Translations under genes and position numbers: made by a program | Notes under the pieces: generated by a model | The model's input: the letters and a program-made list of their open reading frames with translations, nothing else | What the model was told of the DNA's origin: nothing | The model's database searches: none | Shown here: positions 27,019 through 35,111 of the stretch, piece by piece | How the letters are laid out: each line of letters begins with the position of its first letter | How positions within the stretch are numbered: the stretch's first letter is position 1 | DNA from: Pseudomonas sp. ANT_H4 | GTDB taxonomy: Bacteria > Pseudomonadota > Gammaproteobacteria > Pseudomonadales > Pseudomonadaceae | Direction: 5' to 3' | Assembly: GCF_008369295.1 (NCBI RefSeq) | Contig: NZ_VOBG01000008.1 | Span: 62,001-126,000 of the forward strand | Length of the DNA: 64,000 bases

Positions 27019-28338
27019 ATGGATAACTCCAACTCCCTGCCTCTGGGGTCGGCGGCTGCGCCGGCAAAAGAACGCACCACTTCCAGCCGGATCAAATCGA
27101 TCTTCAGCGGCTCGGTCGGCAACATGGTCGAGTGGTACGACTGGTACGTCTACGCCGCCTTCTCTCTGTACTTCGCCAAAGCCTTCTTCCCCAAAGGCGA
27201 CACCACCGCCCAACTGCTCAACACCGCCGCGATCTTCGCCGTGGGCTTCCTGATGCGCCCGATCGGTGGTTGGCTGATGGGCCTGTACGCCGACCGCAAG
27301 GGCCGCAAAGCTGCGCTGATGGCCTCGGTACTGCTGATGTGCTTCGGCTCGCTGATCATCGCCCTGACTCCCGGTTATGAAACCATTGGTGTCGGCGCAC
27401 CGATCCTGCTGGTCTTCGCCCGCCTGCTTCAAGGCTTGTCGGTCGGTGGCGAATACGGCACCTCGGCCACTTACCTGAGTGAGATGGCAACCAAGGAACG
27501 TCGCGGCTTCTTCTCCAGCTTCCAGTACGTGACCCTGATCTCCGGCCAGCTCATCGCCCTCGGCGTGCTGATCGTGCTGCAACAGACCCTGACCACCGAA
27601 CAACTGTACGACTGGGGCTGGCGTATCCCGTTCGTCATCGGCGCCCTGTGCGCAGTGGTCGCGCTGTACCTGCGTCGCGGCATGGAAGAAACCGAGTCGT
27701 TCACCAAGAAAGAGAAGTCCAAGGAAAGCGCCATGCGCACCTTGATGCGCCACCCCAAGGAACTGATGACCGTGGTCGGTCTGACCATGGGCGGCACTCT
27801 GGCGTTCTACACCTACACCACCTACATGCAGAAATACCTGGTGAACACCGTCGGCATGAGCATCTCCGACTCCACCACCATCTCGGCGGCGACGCTGTTT
27901 CTGTTCATGTGCCTGCAACCCATCGTCGGCGGGCTGTCGGACAAGGTCGGGCGGCGGCCGATCCTGATTGCCTTTGGTATCCTCGGTACATTGTTCACCG
28001 TGCCGATCCTCACCACCCTGCACACCGTCCAGAGCTGGTGGGGTGCGTTCTTCCTGATCATGGCGGCGCTGATCATCGTCAGCGGCTACACCTCGATCAA
28101 CGCGGTGGTCAAAGCCGAGCTGTTCCCTACCGAAATCCGCGCCCTGGGCGTTGGCCTGCCGTACGCGCTGACCGTGTCGATCTTCGGCGGTACCGCTGAG
28201 TACATCGCGCTGTGGTTCAAGAGCATCGGCATGGAAACCGGTTACTACTGGTACGTGACCGCGTGTATTGCGGTGTCGCTGATCGTCTATGTGACCATGA
28301 AGGACACTCGCAAGCATTCGCGAATTACCACCGACTAA
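27019..28338 (+). CDS. MFS metabolite:H+ symporter, 2-oxoglutarate/dicarboxylate permease-like (KgtP/PcaT type)
   Basis: A 439-residue, 12-helix transporter of the metabolite:H+ symporter family. GNMVEWYDWYVYA in TM1, GWLMGLYADRKGRK in loop 2-3, RLLQGLSVGGEYGTSATY in TM4 and GGLSDKVGRRP in loop 8-9 are the family signatures seen in KgtP, PcaT and ShiA. Substrate choice within the family cannot be read directly. The adjoining DctB/DctD-type pair and sigma-54 promoter point to a C4/C5 dicarboxylate; in P. aeruginosa MifSR controls a comparable 2-oxoglutarate transporter. ATG 27019 has AAGGA seven bases upstream and is preferred over ATG 27004. Confidence 0.85.
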   Translation: MDNSNSLPLGSAAAPAKERTTSSRIKSIFSGSVGNMVEWYDWYVYAAFSLYFAKAFFPKGDTTAQLLNTAAIFAVGFLMRPIGGWLMGLYADRKGRKAALMASVLLMCFGSLIIALTPGYETIGVGAPILLVFARLLQGLSVGGEYGTSATYLSEMATKERRGFFSSFQYVTLISGQLIALGVLIVLQQTLTTEQLYDWGWRIPFVIGALCAVVALYLRRGMEETESFTKKEKSKESAMRTLMRHPKELMTVVGLTMGGTLAFYTYTTYMQKYLVNTVGMSISDSTTISAATLFLFMCLQPIVGGLSDKVGRRPILIAFGILGTLFTVPILTTLHTVQSWWGAFFLIMAALIIVSGYTSINAVVKAELFPTEIRALGVGLPYALTVSIFGGTAEYIALWFKSIGMETGYYWYVTACIAVSLIVYVTMKDTRKHSRITTD

Positions 28339-28353
28339 GGGTTCGTTCGCTGT

Positions 28354-28394
28354 AAAAAAAGGGGTCGTGTCAGTGGATGACACGGCCCCTTTTT
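28354..28394. terminator. Bidirectional terminator
   Basis: AAAAAGGGG-TCGTGTCA pairs with TGACACGG-CCCCTTTTT (one imperfection) around a 5-base loop, with A and T runs on both sides. It serves the MFS gene and the convergent membrane-protein gene. Confidence 0.85.
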
Positions 28395-28401
28395 CATACC
28401 C

Positions 28402-29157
28402 TCAGGACAACCCTGCAACCTCTTGCCGCCCATATCGACGCTGCGCATACGAAGCCCCGACAATCATCACCACCAGCACCGCCGCCAACACCGCCGACGA
28501 GCCGATGGTGCCAAAGTCCAGGCCGCCCTTTTCAAGGGGTTTGGTCAGGAAGTCGCCCAGGGTCGCGCCGAATGGTCGGGTCAGCACAAACGCCACCCAG
28601 AACAACAGCACCGACGATATTTTTGTGAAGTACTTGAGCAGCACCACTACCGCGATCGTCGAACCAATCAGCAAGGCACCACCGGCAAACCCAAGCCCCG
28701 AGTCGTCCGCCAGGAAATCACCCAACGCCGTACCCAAGGTGTTGGAAAACAGAATCGCCATCCAGTAGAACAGTTCGCCGCGAGAGGTCTGGACCTTGTT
28801 CACGTTCAGCGAATCACCGCTCAAATGCCACAGGGCGAAGATAATCATCAACAAGACAATCAGGATCATTGAGCCGGATGCATAGCCCAGCCCCAGCGTG
28901 CGGTCCATAAAATCGGACATGGTGGTGCCGGCCGTGCTGGTAGACAGAATCACGATCCAGTACAGCACCGGGTTATAGGTTTTCGACCAAAGTTGCGTCA
29001 CCAGGGTGACCAGGAACACGCTAATCAGGATCATCGAACTGATGGCGTAGCCGACATTCAAGGTCATCGACAGCAAGTCCCCGGCGGTTTCGCCCAGGGT
29101 CGTGGCGCAGATTTTCATGACCCAGAACGCCAGGGTGATCTGAGGAAGTTTGTTCAT
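28402..29157 (-). CDS. COG4705-type membrane protein with four internal repeats
   Basis: A 251-residue inner-membrane protein with about eight hydrophobic helices. It is built of four repeats, each with a motif of the form T-x-G-x-T-x-x-D-F-L followed by a glycine-rich segment: TLGETAGDLLS, TAGTTMSDFMD, TLGTALGDFLA and PFGATLGDFLT, each leading into a helix such as LGYASGSMILIVLL. One acidic residue (Asp) in each repeat lies near a membrane edge. Four-fold two-helix repeats with acidic residues suggest a small transporter or exporter, but I know of no demonstrated substrate. The start is ATG 29157 with GGAG upstream; the longer frame to 29376 is not supported. Confidence 0.75.
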   Translation of the reverse strand: MNKLPQITLAFWVMKICATTLGETAGDLLSMTLNVGYAISSMILISVFLVTLVTQLWSKTYNPVLYWIVILSTSTAGTTMSDFMDRTLGLGYASGSMILIVLLMIIFALWHLSGDSLNVNKVQTSRGELFYWMAILFSNTLGTALGDFLADDSGLGFAGGALLIGSTIAVVVLLKYFTKISSVLLFWVAFVLTRPFGATLGDFLTKPLEKGGLDFGTIGSSAVLAAVLVVMIVGASYAQRRYGRQEVAGLS

Positions 29158-29362
29158 TGTATGGAAGGCTCCGAGGCTCAGTCTTTCAAGTGGCCAACTT
29201 ATAAGGGGTGTCGACCTGGAGCGCAGACTGAACGGGGAGCTGTGAAAAATAGGTGGGCTACGAATGAAAATTCCATACACCGACAACCTCGACTGTGGAA
29301 ATCCGTCGCGTCGGGTTGCACTATGATGCCCTTCCCAGAACCACCCAGCAGGAACCCCGGCC

Positions 29363-29986
29363 ATGCCTGACGACATCCATTTCTACGAACCCGCCAACGG
29401 CCACGGCCTGCCTCATGACCCGTTCAATGCCATCGTCGGCCCACGACCGATTGGCTGGATTTCGTCCCAAGACAGCGAAGGTCGCCTGAACCTGGCGCCC
29501 TATAGTTTCTTCAACGCCTTCAACTACATTCCGCCGATCATTGGTTTTTCCAGTGTCGGGCGCAAAGACAGCCTGAACAACATCGAGCAGACCGGCGAAT
29601 TCGTGTGGAACCTGGCCACGCGGCCGCTGGCCGAGCAGATGAACCAGAGTTGCGCGGCTGTTTCACCCGAGGTCAACGAGTTTGAATTGGCCGGGCTGAC
29701 GCCGGTAGCCTCGAAAGTGATCGCCGTGCCCCGCGTGGGTGAGAGCCCGGTGTCCTTTGAATGCAAGGTGACGCAGATCATTCAGCTGCAACGAGCGGAT
29801 AAGGGCCTGGTGCCAAGCTGGCTAGTGCTCGGCGAAGTGGTCGCGGTGCATATCGCCAAGTGGCTGCTCAAGGATGGGGTGTACGACACCGCCGCCGCCG
29901 AGCCTATTCTGCGCGGCGGCGGGCCGGCGGATTACTTTCAGTTGGGGCCTGAGGCCTTGTTCAAAATGTACCGACCCAAGGTTTAG
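29363..29986 (+). CDS. Flavin reductase family / FMN-binding split-barrel protein
   Basis: A 207-residue protein with the flavin-reductase-like split barrel: NAIVGPRPIGWISSQDSEGRLNLAPYSFFNAF near the N-terminus and ETGEFVWNLATR plus NQSCAAVSPEVNEF in the middle match the DIM6/NTAB family. It is likely a cytoplasmic FMN-dependent oxidoreductase, but the physiological substrate is unknown. It is a single gene in its orientation, and its stop overlaps the stop of the convergent small gene by four bases. Confidence 0.85.
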   Translation: MPDDIHFYEPANGHGLPHDPFNAIVGPRPIGWISSQDSEGRLNLAPYSFFNAFNYIPPIIGFSSVGRKDSLNNIEQTGEFVWNLATRPLAEQMNQSCAAVSPEVNEFELAGLTPVASKVIAVPRVGESPVSFECKVTQIIQLQRADKGLVPSWLVLGEVVAVHIAKWLLKDGVYDTAAAEPILRGGGPADYFQLGPEALFKMYRPKV

Positions 29987-30225
29987 GAAGCTGTTGCCCA
30001 GGTCAACTGACCTTCTTCGTCGACGTCGATCAACCGCTCCAGTTGCTGGGCGGCAGCGTCGTCGGCGTCATCGGCGGTCTTGAACTTCTGCCCTTCGAGG
30101 ATAGTGTGAAAGCGCGGCGCGCCCATGCCATCCAGGGCCTTGACGGCGACGGCAGCGCTGTAGCCACCCTCTCCCGGTACTACGGCGGAAACGGCTTCGT
30201 GGTGGGCAAACTCTTTACGTGCCAT
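29983..30225 (-). CDS. Small conserved-type hypothetical protein
   Basis: An 80-residue soluble acidic protein (MARKEFAHHEAVSAVVPGEG start; a cluster DDADDAAAQQLERLIDVDEEGQ). It has AGGA nine bases before the ATG, and its stop codon is shared convergently with the flavin reductase gene. No domain is recognised. The coding character and ribosome site support a real gene. Confidence 0.6.
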   Translation of the reverse strand: MARKEFAHHEAVSAVVPGEGGYSAAVAVKALDGMGAPRFHTILEGQKFKTADDADDAAAQQLERLIDVDEEGQLTWATAS

Positions 30226-30267
30226 GTTGCAGGTCCTGGCCAATGGAAAGTCGGCCATTCTAGACGT

Positions 30268-30609
30268 TCAGCCAGCCAGTTGCAGATATTCGCCGTAGGC
30301 GCTGGCGGTGCAGGTGTCGATGAAGGTCTGGAAGTCCATGCTGCGAACCACCCCGTCATTCAATAACTCGGTGAAGATCATCAGCGCTGGTGAGTTGAAG
30401 TAGGCGCTCATCGCCTGCTCGCTGCTCCAGAAGCCAGAGATCAACCACACATCTGGCTCCGACAGGGAATGCTGCAACGAGAATTGCAGGCAACCCTGAG
30501 CCTGGCGGCCTGGTTCGATCAAACTGTTCAAGCGTGCACCCAGTTCGGTGCTGCACCCGGTGCGGGCGCGGATAAAGGCCATATGGCTCGCGGGAATGGG
30601 GGTGGACAT
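30268..30609 (-). CDS. Antibiotic biosynthesis monooxygenase (ABM) domain protein
   Basis: A 113-residue single-domain protein of the dimeric alpha/beta-barrel ABM type: FIRARTGCSTELGARLNSLIEPGRQAQGC, then SLSEPDVWLISGFWSSEQAMSAYF. Members include quinol monooxygenases and heme-degrading IsdG-like proteins, though many are of unknown function. GGGAGAG stands about eight bases before the ATG. It diverges from the AraC regulator gene, which may control it. Confidence 0.72.
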   Translation of the reverse strand: MSTPIPASHMAFIRARTGCSTELGARLNSLIEPGRQAQGCLQFSLQHSLSEPDVWLISGFWSSEQAMSAYFNSPALMIFTELLNDGVVRSMDFQTFIDTCTASAYGEYLQLAG

Positions 30610-30947
30610 GTTCAACTCTCCCGTTGAGAAGTGATGCTCGGCAAGCACTGTGAGGGCGTGTTGCCACAGGATCAAAGATAACGGCGCTGTCCTACAGGCG
30701 GTTAGTCGATTCCTGCTGGCTTATTGCACAATCCTGCGAGATGCGTAGAGGTAACGATCAGGCCACGGATTTTATGCCCGGCATGAGCACCTTGTTTCAC
30801 GTGAACTACGCAATGGTTAAGGCCGCCCAACTTGCCTGATTCACAATTTATCGCAGGATCAGGCAAGGATTGTGCAGAATCGGCGTAACACTGCTTTGAA
30901 AGCGCCTTTAAGCTGTGCCCATCGTCAAAGCGCCAAGAGGTTGCCCC
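30610..30947. promoter_or_regulatory. Divergent control region ABM gene / AraC gene
   Basis: The 338 bases between divergent starts hold repeated elements. GCACAATCCTGCGA lies at 30726-30739. On the opposite strand AATCCTTGCC and TGATCCTGCGA lie at 30851-30873, where ATCCT cores repeat at 11-base spacing. The 30726 and 30865 copies of CACAATCCT / AGGATTGTG face each other. These fit AraC-type half-sites, but the assignment is inferred. Confidence 0.4.
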
Positions 30948-31877
30948 ATGTCGTCGTCAGAACACCGTCCTGCCCCCCTCGATCCCGACATGGAAAAGCA
31001 GCGCGCGGAACTGGCCGATATCGTTCTGCGCCACACCTGCGAAGACGGCTCCTACGCCACCGCTATCCACTCATTCGTGCTCAATCGGCACAACTCGCCC
31101 CGCGACTTCATGCCGGTGCTGGCCCAACCAGCGCTGTGTATCCTGGCCCACGGCAGCAAGGAAGTGCGCCTGGCGGATGAGACCTTCACTTATGACCCGC
31201 TCAATTACCTGGTGTTTTCGGTGTCGATGCCGGTGTCCGGGCGCATCATTGACGCCTCGCCGGAAAACCCCAACCTGTCCCTTCGACTGGACATCGACCC
31301 GGCGCAAATCACCGCCTTGATCGCCGAAGCCGGCCCGATGGGCGTACCCTCTCGCCCCGCTGCCCGCGGCATGTATGTCGACCGTCTCGACAGCCAACTG
31401 CTGGATGCTGTACTGCGCTTGACCCGTTTGCTCGACTCACCGAAAGACATCGCCATGCTGGCGCCGCTGATCAACCGCGAGATTCTCTATCGCCTGCTGC
31501 GTAGCCCGCACGGCTATCGGCTGTATGAAATTGCCGTGGCCAACAGTCAGAGCCATCGGGTCAGCCAAGCTATCCAATGGCTGAACGGCAACTACGAACA
31601 ACCGCTGCGTATCGATGACCTGGCCAGGGAAGTGAACCTCAGCGTCTCGACCTTGCACCACCGCTTCAAGGCGATGACGGCCATGAGCCCGCTGCAATAT
31701 CAGAAGCAACTGCGTTTGCAGGAAGCCCGGCGTTTGATGATTGCCGAGGGCCTGGAAGCCTCGGCAGCGGGCTATCGAGTGGGCTATGAAAGCCCGTCGC
31801 AATTCAGCCGCGAGTACAGCCGCCTGTTTGGCGCGCCGCCGTTGCGGGATCTGGCGCGGTTGCGCTTGAGCGTCTGA
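30948..31877 (+). CDS. AraC-family transcriptional regulator
   Basis: A 309-residue regulator. The N-terminal AraC_N domain (about 30-185; DFMPVLAQPALCILAHGSKEV) is the type found in CmrA/YqhC-like regulators that respond to electrophiles or aldehydes. The C-terminal double helix-turn-helix (about 205-305) shows IDDLAREVNLSVSTLHHRFKA and GYRVGYESPSQFSREYSRLFG. ATG 30948 has AGAGG eight bases upstream; the frame continues to 30915. It faces the ABM gene divergently, so that gene and its own promoter are the likely targets. Confidence 0.88.
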   Translation: MSSSEHRPAPLDPDMEKQRAELADIVLRHTCEDGSYATAIHSFVLNRHNSPRDFMPVLAQPALCILAHGSKEVRLADETFTYDPLNYLVFSVSMPVSGRIIDASPENPNLSLRLDIDPAQITALIAEAGPMGVPSRPAARGMYVDRLDSQLLDAVLRLTRLLDSPKDIAMLAPLINREILYRLLRSPHGYRLYEIAVANSQSHRVSQAIQWLNGNYEQPLRIDDLAREVNLSVSTLHHRFKAMTAMSPLQYQKQLRLQEARRLMIAEGLEASAAGYRVGYESPSQFSREYSRLFGAPPLRDLARLRLSV

Positions 31878-31897
31878 CCCTGCCCTGCAACAAGATA

Positions 31898-33367
31898 TCA
31901 GTCCAGGCTACGGGGCAACTGCAAGGTCACGCGCAAGCCACCTTCGCGCAGGTTCTGCAAACTTACTTCGCCGCCATGGCTGTGAGCGATATTGCGGGCT
32001 ATGCCCAGCCCCAAACCATAGCCCTGCTGCTGCCCGGCGAGGCGAAAGTGCGGTTCGAAGACTTGCTCCAGGCGCTGTTCGGGCACGCCGGGGCCTTCGT
32101 CATCGACATGCAGAATGAACTCCGCGCCATCGTCCTCGATGTACAGGTGGGCGTTCTGCCCGTACTTCAAGGCGTTGTCGATCAGGTTACCGATGCAGCG
32201 CTTGAGCGCCAGCGGCTTGCCCGGATAGGCCGCCAGCGCCCGGCCATGCTGGGTCACCCGACCGTTGCCGTTGGGCGCCAGGTAAGGTTCCACCAGGCAG
32301 TCGAGCACATGATTGAGGTCCACCGGCTCGATGTTTTCGTGGATGTCGGTGTCCTTGACGCATTGCAGCGCGCCCTTGACCAGTAACTCCAGTTCATCCA
32401 GGTCGCGACCGAACTTGGCTTGCAGCTTTTCGTCTTCCAGCAGCTCCACCCGCAAGCGCAGGCGGGTGATGGGCGTGCGCAAGTCGTGGGAAATGGCGCT
32501 GAACAACTGGCTGCGCTCGGTGAGGTAGCGGCTGATGCGTTCACGCATGGCGTTGAAGGCGCGCCCCACTTCCACCACTTCGCTGCCGCCACCTTCGGCC
32601 ACAGGTTCCACATCGGCGCCCAGGGACATGTCCCGCGCCGCCCGCGCCAGGCGCTTGAGCGGCCGGCTTTGCCAATGCACCAGTAAACCGATGAACAGCA
32701 ACAGGAAACTACTGGTCAGTACGATAAACCACACTTGCTGGGACGGCAGGCCTTGCTCTTCGAGGCTGGTGTAGGGCTCGGGTAACAGCGAGGCGATGTA
32801 CAACCATTCACCTTGGGCCAGTTGGATCTGGGTCACCAGCACCGGCGGGTTGACCGGTTCCAGCGTCAGCGCGTAATGGGCCCAGGAGCGTGGCAATTCA
32901 TCCAGTTTCAAACCGGCGTTGAAGATGCGCAGGTCCTCGGCGCTGACAAATTCCACCGAGATATGCACGTCGCTGCCCAGGGTCTGGCGCAGCACTTCTT
33001 GCACGGCACCCAACACCGCCAGTTTGCGCGGGGTTTGCGGCAGCAGCGCCATGTCCAGGGGCTTGTCATTGAGGGTCACCACAAAACGGGTGCCGCCCAT
33101 GCTGCGCAACTGGTCCAGCACCAACGGACGGTAAGCCACCGGCAGGGAACGGAAATAGCTGACGCTGGCGGTCATCGAATGGGCCAGGCTGCGGGCGCTA
33201 GTAACCAGGCCTTCGAGCTGGGTGGCGCGCAGTTGCGAGACCCAGATCACGCTCGACAGCGCCTGGGCAAACAGCACCGCCAGCAAGGTCAGCAGCAGCA
33301 TGCGACCCAAAAGCGAACGCGGTACCGGAATGCGCCGACGCAGGTCGGTCAGTCGCTCAATGGGCAT
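31898..33367 (-). CDS. gtrS: Sensor histidine kinase of the glucose regulon (GtrS/GltS)
   Basis: A 489-residue transmembrane kinase with TM1 (about 22-44), a periplasmic sensor domain to about 205, TM2 (WFIVLTSSFLLLFIGLLVHW), HAMP, and a kinase core with the phospho-acceptor His in AISHDLRTPITRL, then LIDNALKYG, DDEGPGVP and GLGLGIARN. In P. aeruginosa GtrS senses 2-ketogluconate/6-phosphogluconate and with GltR controls glucose uptake genes. The frame opens at a GTG (33382), but ATG 33367 starts the usual protein and overlaps the gltR stop by 11 bases. It is the last gene of the edd-glk-gltR-gtrS operon. Confidence 0.9.
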   Translation of the reverse strand: MPIERLTDLRRRIPVPRSLLGRMLLLTLLAVLFAQALSSVIWVSQLRATQLEGLVTSARSLAHSMTASVSYFRSLPVAYRPLVLDQLRSMGGTRFVVTLNDKPLDMALLPQTPRKLAVLGAVQEVLRQTLGSDVHISVEFVSAEDLRIFNAGLKLDELPRSWAHYALTLEPVNPPVLVTQIQLAQGEWLYIASLLPEPYTSLEEQGLPSQQVWFIVLTSSFLLLFIGLLVHWQSRPLKRLARAARDMSLGADVEPVAEGGGSEVVEVGRAFNAMRERISRYLTERSQLFSAISHDLRTPITRLRLRVELLEDEKLQAKFGRDLDELELLVKGALQCVKDTDIHENIEPVDLNHVLDCLVEPYLAPNGNGRVTQHGRALAAYPGKPLALKRCIGNLIDNALKYGQNAHLYIEDDGAEFILHVDDEGPGVPEQRLEQVFEPHFRLAGQQQGYGLGLGIARNIAHSHGGEVSLQNLREGGLRVTLQLPRSLD

Positions 33368-34085
33368 TGCCGGCAACCACACACGCCGCCAGTTGGTAAC
33401 CGCTACCGCGTACGGTGCGGATCAGCCGTGGAGGTTTTTCAGTGTCTCGTAGCCGTTGGCGCAGGCGGCTGACGGCCATGTCGACAATCCGGTCCAAAGG
33501 CATCAGGTCGCGCCCACGGGTTGCGTTGCCGATGGTGTCGCGATCAAGGATTTGCTGGGGATGATCGAGAAATAGTTTGAGCAGGGCAAAATCGGCGCCG
33601 GAGAGGATCACCTCTTCGCCATCCAGGTGAAATAGCCGGTGGCTAATCATGTCCAGCCGCCATTCATCGAACACCCGCACGTCGCCGCCGCGTTCTTGGC
33701 CAAACTGACAACGGCGCAACAGGGCTTTGATACGCGCCTGCAACTCACGAGGGCTGAAAGGCTTGCCGATGTAATCGTCGGCGCCCAGCTCCAGGCCGAT
33801 CACCCGGTCAGCTTCGTCAGAGCTGGCAGTGAGCATGATGATGGGCACCTGCGCCTGGCGCGGGTGCTGGCGAATCCAGCGGCAGAGGCTGAAGCCATCT
33901 TCGTCCGGCAGCATCACGTCGAGAATCACTAGATCGCACGGGGCCTCGTTCATCGCCTGACGAAACCCTGCGCCATCGGGCACGCCTCGCACCTGGAAAC
34001 CGGCGCGACTGAGGTAGGTTTGCAGCAACTCGCGAATTTCCTCGTCGTCGTCGACGAGGAGAATGGATTTACTGATTACGCTCAT
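33357..34085 (-). CDS. gltR: Response regulator GltR
   Basis: A 242-residue OmpR-type regulator. The receiver domain has the acidic triad in LLVDDDEE, phosphorylated D56 in LVILDVMLPDEDG and Lys in YIGKPF. The winged helix (about 145-240) has LDRIVDMAVSRLRQRL and RTVRGSGYQLA. GltR represses or activates glucose porin, transport and ED genes in Pseudomonas. ATG 34085 has AAGGA eight bases upstream. It lies 69 bases after glk and overlaps gtrS. Confidence 0.93.
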   Translation of the reverse strand: MSVISKSILLVDDDEEIRELLQTYLSRAGFQVRGVPDGAGFRQAMNEAPCDLVILDVMLPDEDGFSLCRWIRQHPRQAQVPIIMLTASSDEADRVIGLELGADDYIGKPFSPRELQARIKALLRRCQFGQERGGDVRVFDEWRLDMISHRLFHLDGEEVILSGADFALLKLFLDHPQQILDRDTIGNATRGRDLMPLDRIVDMAVSRLRQRLRDTEKPPRLIRTVRGSGYQLAACVVAGNAH

Positions 34086-34154
34086 GGGGTCGTCCTTATT
34101 GTTTTGGATGGGACGGGTTTGATAATTCGTTGTTCTTGCGGGCCTCATCGCGGG

Positions 34155-35111
34155 CTATGTAAATGCCTGCTCCAACGCAACTCCAGCACCGGTCAACCCG
34201 GAATACGGCGCGGTCACCAGCCATACCGGAATGCCTTTGAAGTAGTCGCTCATACAGCCTTTGTCGCCAAAACTCTTGGCGAAACCACTGTTGATAAAGA
34301 AGTCGGCAAACCGCGGGATCACTCCACCGACGATGTACACCCCGCCACGTCCACCGGTGGTCAGCACGTTATTACCGGCCACACGCCCCAGCCAGATACT
34401 GAACTGGTCCAGCACTTCCAGGGCAATCGGATCACCCGCAAGGCCAGCGGCAGTAATGGCCTCGGGAGTTTCCAGGACAGCCTCGTGACCATCCACCGCA
34501 CAGATCGCCCGGTACAAACGCGGCAACCCGCCACCGCTCAATACGGTTTCAGCGCTGACATGGCCGATCTCGCTGTAGATGTGTTGCCACAGCTGGGTTT
34601 CCCGTGGGCTGCTCAAAGGCAGGTCAACATGACCGCCCTCCCCCGGCAACGCCGCCCAACGGCCGGCACCCAAGTCCAGCAAAGTGCCAACACCCAGCCC
34701 AGTACCCGGCCCGATCACCACCGCCGGGCGCAATGGCTCGGGCGTGCCTTCGCAGACCACACGAAATTCATTGGGCTGCAAACGGGTCATGCCCAAAGCC
34801 ATGGCCGAGAAATCATTGACCAGCAGCAGTTCGTCCACCTGCAAGGTTTTGCAGAAGGCTGTTTTGCTCAGGCGCCAATGATTGTTGGTAAATTTAAATT
34901 CATCACCGCTCACCGGCCCCGCCACCGACAGGCAGACCGCGCCGATGGAGCCAAGCTCCAGGCCTTCCTCCTTGAGGTAAACCTTGATGGCTTCCTCGGG
35001 ACTGGCGTGATCCGCCGTGGCATGCACACGGATCGAACGCAGTTCCTGATCTCGCCACAACGCAAAACGGGCGTTGGTACCACCGATATCACCGACCAGG
35101 GCCAGTTTCAC
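34155..35111 (-). CDS. glk: Glucokinase
   Basis: A 318-residue glucokinase of the bacterial Glk family that phosphorylates glucose with ATP to feed the Entner-Doudoroff pathway. The phosphate-1 motif [13 protein letters not shown] is at the N-terminus. [26 protein letters not shown] and [12 protein letters not shown] carry the substrate and catalytic Asp residues. The start is a GTG that overlaps the edd stop as GTGA, showing tight coupling. Confidence 0.95.
   Translation of the reverse strand: MKLALVGDIGGTNARFALWRDQELRSIRVHATADHASPEEAIKVYLKEEGLELGSIGAVCLSVAGPVSGDEFKFTNNHWRLSKTAFCKTLQVDELLLVNDFSAMALGMTRLQPNEFRVVCEGTPEPLRPAVVIGPGTGLGVGTLLDLGAGRWAALPGEGGHVDLPLSSPRETQLWQHIYSEIGHVSAETVLSGGGLPRLYRAICAVDGHEAVLETPEAITAAGLAGDPIALEVLDQFSIWLGRVAGNNVLTTGGRGGVYIVGGVIPRFADFFINSGFAKSFGDKGCMSDYFKGIPVWLVTAPYSGLTGAGVALEQAFT

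Noticed and set aside
27016..28383. 455-codon frame antisense to the MFS permease gene
   Set aside because: Shadow frame; the plus-strand protein is clearly the real product.
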